Below are positions 56,153 through 64,000 of a stretch of 64,000 bases of DNA, in pieces. Position numbers and translations under genes: made by a program. This DNA is from Scolanthus callimorphus (Eukaryota > Cnidaria > Anthozoa > Actiniaria > Edwardsiidae), in assembly GCA_033964015.1 (NCBI GenBank), contig CM066914.1, positions 17,501,637 to 17,565,636 on the forward strand, written 5' to 3'. The notes beneath the pieces were generated by a model. That model was not told the origin of the DNA and did not search any database. It saw only the letters and a list, made by a program, of their open reading frames with translations. Numbering within the stretch: position 1 is the first letter of the stretch; every line of letters starts with the position of its first letter.

Positions 56153-59100
56153 TTATCTATTTGCCCTCTTTCTTCTGTAGTAGTGGCAAGCAAAATTTAG
56201 AACCAGAGGCCATACAATAAGCAGCATCACAGTTTTGGACGGAATATACTGATACCACCAGGGTGATACAGGACTGCTTGAGACACCATCCTACAAGAAA
56301 TACAAAGTCTTTAGCGTCAAGATTGTAATTAATATTGTATACAGCTATTTGAAAAAAATGTTGTTGGAACCCAGAGTGCAAAGTTGTGTAGGTAGGAGGT
56401 CTTGAATTGGTTCACTTTTGTTTGAGTACACAAGTTACTAGTGAACTGCAAGTTACTAAAGTGAACTACTAGGCATAACAAAGCTCTGCTGTAGAATTTA
56501 GCAGTCAGGCAAGTGAGGAATCATTAAAATAGGATGCATTGTTTCTGGCCATACTGCCTTTCAGTCTTAGGGCATAGCCTTGAGAGTTCACAAGACAGAC
56601 AATCTTTATTGAAATAACTACTCACAGGAAAACCAAACCTTTATTGAAATAGCTATACACAGGAAACCTAAACCTTTATTGAAATAGCTGTACTTGTTTT
56701 CAAGGTTTCAGCACTTACGGTTCTAGTTGGCACAGTGTCTTCCATAGTTCTGAGTCGCCTGAGGACTCTGTTCATATCCTGTTGGAGTTTTTCCAGAGCA
56801 ACAAGTATTCTCTCATTAACATCCCTCTCGGTAGACGACTCGCCACTTTCCTGCCTGTCTGGGTGTTCATTGTCTGTGTCACTGTCACTGTCACGGTAAC
56901 CTCTACTACTAGATGGGACACTTTCTGGATCTGCAGAACGCAAGACATTTTTTGATGTAATGAATTGTTTGAACTGAGGTGCACAAATGTGAACTAAAAG
57001 ATCATTGCTATGTAGTTGAATAAATGTGAAGACCCAAAAAAAGCATTTTAGGCTTCAATGGGCATCAAACCCATGACCTCTGTAACCTCACTAAACCTTA
57101 GCCACATGATTGGATTTCATAGTTCAGAACATTAAAGCGGTACTGCAGAGGTCATGGGTTTGATTCCCATTGAAATCTGAAATCTATTTTTCAGGGCTTC
57201 ACATTTGTAGTGATCGCTTGGATTGCTTTCTCGACTGTGGTGATCATTTTACTTCACAAGACAGTTACTACCCATAGTCAGTGCAATACCATGAAAATAC
57301 TTTCTTCTGTTTAGATACTAATGCCTAATTCAATCGAAAATATTGCTTCACCTTCTCTAAATAAGCTTATGGAATTGGAAATTTTCTCTACTCAGTATTT
57401 TGCTAGGCTGGCAAAATGGTGGCTAGCAGAAGCTCTTGAACAAAGTTAACCAAAAGGACCCCACAAGCATTCTATTCTGCCACTTACTTCTTGCTCTTCC
57501 ACTGTTTGCCTTCTGCCCTTGATTTGCCTGGTCACCCTGCCTACTGCTTCCTTGTCCAGATCTGCAAGCTCCACCCTTGTAACCACTGCCTGCCTGTCTG
57601 GGTTTGAGAATCCCTCCAAACCCTTCCACCACAGTACCATCTACTGTTTCACTTGGACTGGCTTGGCATTCCTGGCCACTCATTGGAACAATACCATCAG
57701 TCAAATTATTCTCTGGAATTAGTTTCCTGTTCACCGAAGCTTTTGACTCATTTTTTGTTATTTCCTTGACATCGTCAGCGAAAGTCACGTGTACAGCCTT
57801 TTTAGAGAATGGAGTGCTTGTGAATCTCTCGTATGAAGGATTAGGAGTTTCTACATCAGAAACATCAGATTCAGTGAGAGGCGATTTAGTGGAGGTTTCA
57901 GAAGAGCTAGTAGAGTCCAAGGCATCTAATGGCAGACCATTAGCAAGATGTATATTATCACCATTTTGTAGACTTCTAAGGTGCTCAGGATCAAGAGAAT
58001 CACAGAACTCTTCATCACTTTCATCACTTGTAGCTGATATGGGTTCTTTTTCATTTAGTGATATTCCATTGGATGGGTAGGCTTCAGAGATGTGGCTTGT
58101 ATGACTTGGTACTACAGTAAACATTAAGAGAGAAGTGCAAACCATCAGTGAGCATATTTTAAAATTACACTGTACAATTATCAAACTAAAATAAGGAAAC
58201 TTTAAATATTTAGAAACAAAACAAAACAAAGATAAACAAAACTATGACTAAGGCTAGACCATAGAGCTAATAGCCCTTGCTTACTAAGTAAAAACCCCTT
58301 ACTAAGTAAAAACCTAGATCTTACAAGATCCAATAGGATCCTATCTTAGAGAGATCTTAAATAAACTTATCATCTGGTCTATAGTATGTGCTTGTATACA
58401 TGTAGCAACATATGCCAACCACAAAATGGAGGAAAATGGAAATTATTGTGTCATAGTCCTGTTTGACAGGTTTAAGTGCACTAAAACCATATTCACCTTG
58501 GCCATTACCATTGCCCTGCAGCTCACTTGCAAAGCCACTGTCATCAAACCCTTTGCTCTTCTTCTTTTTATCCCCTACTTCAACTACATATAGCGGGTGT
58601 GAAGCTTCCAGAGAAATGTCCTTTAACACAATATCTTCCTCAGAATCATTACCATTGCTTAGTCCTCTTTCATCATTTTCAGCTCCGTTTGTATACCCAT
58701 GAGAGGTTATTTTGGTTAACTGACTCAAACTATCTACAGATGCAACATGACGTTCACCAGGACTGCCATCAGGAGCACTTTCGTTGAAGGTATAAATGTC
58801 GTCAGACACAAAACCATTGGCAGGCATTTGAGAGTCATCCTTTTTGAAGATCCTCAGCATGGGAGGTGGTTCCTCCCCAGATGGTTCATATACAACCTCA
58901 TAAAAATCCTTAAGGACTTGACTGAAGTCAGCCATTTCTTCATTGTCTGGCATTGACTCCATTACCTAAAAAGTGAAAAACAAATCTGTTAATGTCAATG
59001 TAATGCAAAGTTTCTTTTAGAAGTCCACCAATTTGCCAATAATAGTTTCCACAATGACATTATTTTCCACAATAATATCCTTGTTACAATGTATATGGCT

Positions 59101-62100
59101 GCCTAGGACTCAAATTTAAGAATAAAGCATTGACATAATCATACCCCTACAGGTAGCAACACAATTTAAGGAGTATCCCTGGATTGAGCTTCTACCTGTA
59201 TTGCAATATTCTTACAAAATTTATTACCCTTATTCACACTACTCACTAGTATGTTTGTGGCGTGTGTGCTTGCTACCTTATTCACTTACTCACTACTCAC
59301 TAGTATGTTGGCGGCGTGTGTGCTTGCTACCCTTATTCACATTACTCACTACTTACTAGTGTTTGCTGCGTGTGTGCTTGCTACCTTATTCACATTACTC
59401 ACTACTCACTAGTATGTTGGCGGTGTGTGTGCTTGCTACCCTTATTCACATTACTCACTAGTATGTTGGCGGCGTTTGTGCTTATTACTCTTATTCACAT
59501 TACTCACTACTCACTAGTATATTGGCAATGTGTGTGCTTATTACTCTTATTCACATTACTCACTACTCACTAGTATGTTGGCGGTGTGTGTGCTTGCTAC
59601 CCTTATTCACATTACTCACTACTTACAAGTATGTTTGTGGCGTGTGTGCTTATTACTCTTATTCACATTACTCACTACTACTAGTATGTTGTGGCATGTG
59701 TGCTTATTACTCTTATTCACATTACTCACTACTCACTAGTATGTTGGTGGCGTGTGTGCTCATTACTCTTATTCACATTACTCACCACTCACTAGTATGT
59801 TGGCGGCGTGTGTGCTTATTACTCTTATTCACATTACTCACTACTCACTAGTATGTTGACGGCGTGTGTGCTTATTACTCTTATTCACATTACTCACTAC
59901 TCACTAGTATGTTGGCGGTGTGTGCTTGTTACTCTTATTCACATTACTCACTACTCACTAGTATGTTGGCGGTGTGTGTGCTTATTACTCTTATTCACAT
60001 TACTCACCACTCACTAGTATGTTGGCGGCATGTGTGCTTATTACTCTTATTCACATTACTCACTACTCACTAGTATGTTGGCGGCGTGTGTGCTTATTAC
60101 TCTTATTCACATTACTCACTACTCACTAGTATGTTTGTGGCATGTGTGCTTATACTCTTATTCACATTACTCACTACTCACTAGTATGTTGGCGGCGTGT
60201 GTGCTTATTATTCTTATTCACACTACTCACTAGTACATTGGCAATGTGTGTGCTTATTACTCTTATTCACATTACTCACTACTCACTAGTATGTTGGCGG
60301 CATATGTGCTACCCTTATTCACATTACTGACTACTTACTAGTATGTTTGCGGCGTGTGTGCTTGATACCCTTATTCACATTACTCACTACTCAATAGTAT
60401 GTTGGCGGCTTGTGTCACAATTTCATAGATGTAATTGTAATGCCAAGTGCTACTTCTTTTATCCACTTTGCTTAGGTTTTTAATTTTACTTGCTTTTTAA
60501 AGATGCCACAATTTCATAGATATATTATAATGCAAAGTGCTACTTCTTAAAACAAGTCAAAAGGGATAATAAGAGACGTTCAGCCACAGCCGGGTTGCTC
60601 ACGTTACTACCGGTGAGCAAGAACCATAAACATGCTCACGTTCCTACCAGTGAGCAGGAGAAAAAAATATATATCAGTTCCGATAACAGGCAGCATATGA
60701 CAAAATTGTGTAAGGCCTGGACTTGACTATATAATACAATTATACAACATTTATATAGTGCATATAGCCACATTATATGCCCGTTCTATGCTTCCTACAC
60801 TCTTAAAGGCCCAACAACAACCAGAATACTTTGCAAGCCATAGTTTTTGTTTGTGGTTGATTTTATCATTATTATGCCCACTCTTTCATCAAATGGAAGC
60901 AGTCAACTGAAATTGCACATGTTTTTATTCAAGATGACTGAAAATGGGTTGATGACAATACCTTCTTGACTTCATTGACATAACCCTGCATGGCATCTTT
61001 TTGTGGTAAATCCCCAAGAGCTGACCAAGCCTCCCTGTAAAGCAACATGAAGATTAACAACAGAGATCTATTGTGTGATTGATCACCTTGTGAAAACCAC
61101 TGATATCATAAGCAAATACTGCTACTTAGGTTACTAGGGCACTTACCACTTTGCCTTCTTGATTACATCCCAAAAACCAGGCTTAGCATCAGTGCATTCC
61201 CCTTCTTTGGCTTGCTTGAAGTAACCATAAAACTGAACAAAACAAGTATAAATTACCATAAGTTTCATCAAAAACTGAGGTGGAAACAAGGAGATTGAAA
61301 CTTGACACCCCTCCACCATTTTTTTTACACTCGTTTGTAGAAGATTTTGTGAGAATCTTACAATGACATGGCCTGTTGAGATAACTACATTTAGTCTAGC
61401 TGTGGTCTATGGTCACCAGGCCTATACCATAAAATTCACTCTTTATACATGGCACTTAAGAAGAGTGTGTGTTTGCCTGCAGCAGATAATGCAATCCGCT
61501 ATGCCCCTCTATGTAATATTGTAAAACACCCAGATGAAGTCCGAGTAAGTTCGGACAAAACGCGTCGGTGAATAAAATACAGTTTTACATTAAAGTTTGC
61601 AGAAGTGCTGCTCACTAGTATATACGTTTAAAAAAATCGGTATAATTGATAGCCTTAATTGGGAAGAATTTTTGTGAGTATCGATTGATATCGATCACCC
61701 GATACTATCGATATCAATTAATTAAGGATTATCAATTGATTTCGATTTATCGATCAGTTTTTGGATATCGATTTTTAACGATTGCACACGCTGGTGTAAG
61801 TCATCTTTCTGTATCTCTGCAATTCATTTTGTTGTATTTTATCTATTTGAGGCCTTGTAGGAGCTTGTTCTTTGCATGGCTCAGTTCTTGATAATATAAA
61901 GTCAAAATCAAAGGAATTCAGTCCAAGTCCAAGCTCCATCTCGGACTCCTTCTCAGTTCGTGAAAATGTCAGATAACCAGCACTATGATTCTAAAATATT
62001 AATGCTGGTCATCGGACCATCTTCATTTTATAAGCCATTCTAGCTTCAATATCAAAGTACTATGAAAATCGGTATCACTCAGAACCAACCTTTAACATGG

Positions 62101-62281
62101 TGTCGTAAGACGGCTGGTATGCGCCTAGTAACAAAATAAATCATATCAAAATGCATTCAATAACTAAAAGACATTATGGACTACAAGAATCACATAAAGT
62201 GTTTTTGTTTGTACCTTTCTTTGGCATCGATTTCACCACATTCACTGCTGCTTCGAAACGACGCTCCGTGGCTTCCGCCAT
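56153..62281 (-). CDS. ACBD5: Acyl-CoA-binding domain protein 5 (ACBD5/4), tail-anchored
   Basis: Peroxisomal tail-anchored protein that binds very-long-chain acyl-CoA and, in mammals, tethers peroxisomes to ER VAP proteins. Eight exons join in frame to 567 residues (human about 530): 62281-62215, 62124-62090, 61232-61147, 61034-60962, 58965-58497, 58111-57488, 56930-56719, 56290-56153. The acyl-CoA-binding domain spans residues 5-90 (RRFEAAVNVVKSMPKK, FKQAKEGECTDAKPGFWD, EAWSALGDLPQKDAM, YVNEVKK). An FFAT-like motif EFCDSLD lies at 277-283 in an acidic context. A coiled coil (ILVALEKLQQDMNRVLRRL) precedes the C-terminal membrane segment at about 542-560 (TVMLLIVWPLVLNFACHYY), followed by the basic RRKRANR end typical of peroxisomal tail anchors. 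A TISU-like start surrounds the ATG. ACBD4 is the vertebrate paralogue; this is likely the single ancestor-type gene. Confidence 0.93.
57022..57206. mobile_element. Fold-back element with tRNA B-box-like arms
   Basis: 'cttcaatgggcatcaaaccc' and 'gggtttgattcccattgaaa' are inverted, and the outer arms 'aaatgtgaagaccc' and 'gggcttcacattt' also pair. 'gggtttgattccc' resembles a tRNA T-arm, but there is no complete cloverleaf. It lies in ACBD5 intron 6. Confidence 0.65.
59226..60414. repeat. ~56-bp minisatellite, about 20 units, ACBD5 intron 4
   Basis: Each unit reads like 'ttattcacattactcactac' + 'tcactagtatgttggcggcg' + 'tgtgtgcttattactc'. Units vary by substitutions and by loss of one 'tcacta' step. 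Serial reading frames rich in Tyr, Ser and Leu are by-products. It lies between coding exons 4 and 5. Confidence 0.95.
61521..61588 (+). ncRNA. Hammerhead-ribozyme-like motif (probably decayed)
   Basis: In order: 'caccc' (stem I, 5' side), 'agatga' (core CUGAUGA with a U-to-A change), 'gtccgagtaagttcggac' (stem II hairpin, 6 bp), 'aaaac' (core GAAAC with G to A), 'gcgtc' (very short stem III and cleavage GUC), 'ggtg' (stem I, 3' side pairing with cacc). An outer stem GTAAAAC...GTTTTAC encloses it. Minimal hammerheads with short stem III are known in Penelope-like and other retroelements of cnidarians. Two core changes suggest a non-cleaving relic. It lies in ACBD5 intron 2. Confidence 0.5.
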
Positions 62282-62285
62282 CTTG
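62275..62285 (-). promoter_or_regulatory. TISU-like initiator at ACBD5 start
   Basis: CAAGATGGCGG on the minus strand contains the start codon at 62281, identical to the SMARCC and ABI starts. Confidence 0.6.
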
Positions 62286-64000
62286 GATGTTGCTACCTGC
62301 ACTCACGTGACACTCGACTTCGCTAAGCATTATGGGACGAGGTTCGCAAAAAAAAAAACTAATACAAAAACAACAACAAAAGAAACAACAGACAAATAAA
62401 ATGAACTAGCTGATGCCCGTGAAAAATTCACGGAGTGTAAGGGGGAAATTAAGTAAAAGTGTTCTCTGTTTAAAAAAAAAAACGGGGAAAAAAATCACAA
62501 TGACCATATGGATGTGGGGAAGGGTTCATGATTTCCCCCTTCCATAAACTGCTGGATTTACATTACTAATAACCTCCCATCAGCATGAGTACCCCGTCCC
62601 ACCATGCCGAAATAAATGAAGTGAGCCCAAAAGGTTTTTTTTGCACTGGTCTCCCTGCTTGGTTTGACAAAATCACGCGTGTGTCAGTCTCTCAAATCGG
62701 TCAAAGAACCCGTGAAAATCGAAAGCGCAATTTGACTTCGGAATTGTTTGTATGCTTATCATATCTCAGCGAGGGGAGAGAAGAAACAGGTCAAGTAAAA
62801 ATGGTCTAAGGACTAATAATTTTTTTAGTTTATATTATTTATATTTTTCGGCTTTATCCTCGCTTAAAAAATTGCTTGAATTGGAACTTAGCCCAAAGTG
62901 AACGTTTTCCAACAAAAACATGCCCACTGGAGGGATTTCCTCTTTCTCTTCGGGATTGTGTCCTTCGTTTTGCGATAGAGCCGTCAGGATTTATACTTAG
63001 AGAATATTATTCATGACTTTCACGGACTTTGTTTTGTAAATGTGTCATTTCGACTTAGCATGACTTAGCGCGTGCTCCGAGGGAAGCAATGTAGTGTGTA
63101 CGTTCGTTGAAACTTGAATGAAAATTTTTCTCAGCTCAAATCTTTCAAGTTAGAATTATCCCTGCACATTCCTATATGTAATCTGTAAGAGAACCATTTA
63201 AGTTTGAATGTCAATGGTGCTTTCGGCTGCGCGAACCGAGTTCTTTTTTAGTTTCTGTGGGAGAATTCAACATGGCGGCGATGGCGGCTTTGTCCCTCGC
63301 TTAACAAATCGCTTGAATTAGAACTTAGCTCGAGGTGAATCTTTTCCAACAAAAACACGCCTATGGTCCAGATTTCCACCTTCCCTTCGGGTTTGCGAAC
63401 TTCTTTTGGCGGCACAGCTTCAGGGCTGAGCGGGAGCGAGTGTCGACACGATTTTCCTTACGGTATTAATATATAGATGATTAGAATTGACAGCATATTA
63501 TATATGAAGATACTGTGAAAGGTTGCTCCTATAATAGGACTGACTTCAAATGTGTACATAAATAGAGAGAAAACAGAGAGATACGGGAAATAAATCAATA
63601 TTTAAGATATGAATGGCCAGAACAATTTTACGAATGAGTGCAGCGAATGAGTAAAATATTGTTTCTGACACGAGAAAATAAAACTCATATCTTCAGACCA
63701 ACGTGTAATTTTCTTTTTATTATATAGACAAACCAGGAAAAAATATTCCAAATTGATTTCAAGCACTTTCGTTTTCACCGATATCCTCACTAGTGAGGAT
63801 ATTATTACACGGTGGAACGAAGATATGAGTTTTATTTTCGAGTGGCAAGAACAATATTTTCCTCACTAGTGAGGATATGGAAAATATGTCACTGAGGACC
63901 CGGATGTAGCTTCGTATGAGATCTACGAGTGGTGTATTTCCCAGTAAAACACTCGTGTCTATATAATAAATAGAGGATATTACACGGTGGCACGAAGATA
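62286..64000. other. ACBD5 upstream region and repeats to window end
   Basis: No gene is recognised. Two related ~140-bp direct repeats lie at about 62855-62995 and 63293-63430 ('cgcttgaattggaacttagc', 'ttttccaacaaaaacatgcc'). 'aactagctgatgcccgtg' at 62404 resembles the start of a widespread retroelement-type repeat. CAACATGGCGGC at 63268-63279 is a perfect TISU match but opens only a ten-codon frame before TAA. Confidence 0.45.
63651..64000. mobile_element. Fold-back element running off the window end
   Basis: 'gaaaataaaactcatatctt' (63672) is inverted as 'aagatatgagttttattttc' (63820). 'tatcctcactagtgaggata' is a perfect palindrome near 63781, and 'cctcactagtgagg' recurs near 63862. 'attacacggtgg' and 'acgaagata' recur at the very end, so the element or an array of it continues beyond the window. 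Confidence 0.6.

Noticed and set aside
57050..57180. tRNA gene
   Set aside because: Only a T-arm-like stretch is present, in an inverted repeat. I find no acceptor stem, D-arm and anticodon arm in register.
59226..60414. Regularly repeated array resembling a CRISPR
   Set aside because: The units are head-to-tail with no unique spacers, and the array lies inside an intron of an animal gene. It is a minisatellite, and its Tyr/Leu-rich frames are artefacts.
61646..61891. 81-codon frame in an AT-rich stretch
   Set aside because: It is made of repeated ATCGAT-type sequence and has no coding character.
63268..63303. Gene start at the perfect CAACATGGCGGC motif
   Set aside because: The frame ends after ten codons and the surroundings are repeat sequence related to 62855-62995.

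Overview
The window is eukaryotic, animal-type genomic DNA. Genes are cut into many short exons with GT..AG introns, one splice pattern after another restores conserved animal proteins, and introns and spacers are packed with fold-back repeats, minisatellites and homopolymer tracts. The proteins are bilaterian-like but diverged, vertebrate duplicates (SMARCC1/2, ABI1/2) appear as one copy each, and there are secreted WSC-like/VWC and PAN/fibrinogen-like genes. I infer a cnidarian, probably an anthozoan (coral or sea anemone). The sequence alone does not prove the species.

Layout: 552-5069 (-) holds the first ten coding exons of the condensin II subunit NCAPG2, which runs off the left edge. 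A 389-bp head-to-head spacer separates it from a complete 30-exon SWI/SNF core subunit SMARCC (5459-19780, +). A repeat-rich spacer follows, then two secreted-protein genes on +: a six-exon WSC-like/double VWC protein (22915-27486) and the 5' part of a PAN/fibrinogen-like gene (29326-31068) whose 3' half I cannot find. 31094-35340 is almost entirely fold-back elements, GC-rich or GGATCC minisatellites and a 71-bp poly-C tract. Then come ABI (35906-43187, -, complete, 7 exons) and LNPK/lunapark (43689-51736, +, complete, 13 exons), head-to-head across 501 bp. A diverged ~400-bp satellite (about 52130-53590) precedes SPO16 (53654-54942, +, 4 exons). SPO16 converges with ACBD5 (56153-62281, -, complete, 8 exons), whose intron 4 carries about twenty copies of a ~56-bp minisatellite. 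The right end is repeats.

The genes are mostly unrelated housekeeping functions: chromosome condensation, chromatin remodelling, actin regulation through the WAVE complex, ER shape, meiotic crossovers and peroxisome-ER contact. I see no operon-like or defence system. Three of them (SMARCC, ABI, ACBD5) start in the same CAAGATGGCGG context, which matches the TISU initiator of short-leader housekeeping genes.

The most notable unexplained features are a hammerhead-ribozyme-like fold near 61.55 kb, several MITE families with readable target-site duplications (including two back-to-back copies sharing one TAA), a minisatellite enclosed by 80-bp inverted repeats, a duplicated splice donor in SPO16, and a conserved FFAT-like motif in the ACBD5 orthologue. 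No strong candidate for a wholly new biological system was found. Splice sites were chosen by reading frame, GT/AG rules and remembered human proteins, without transcript data.
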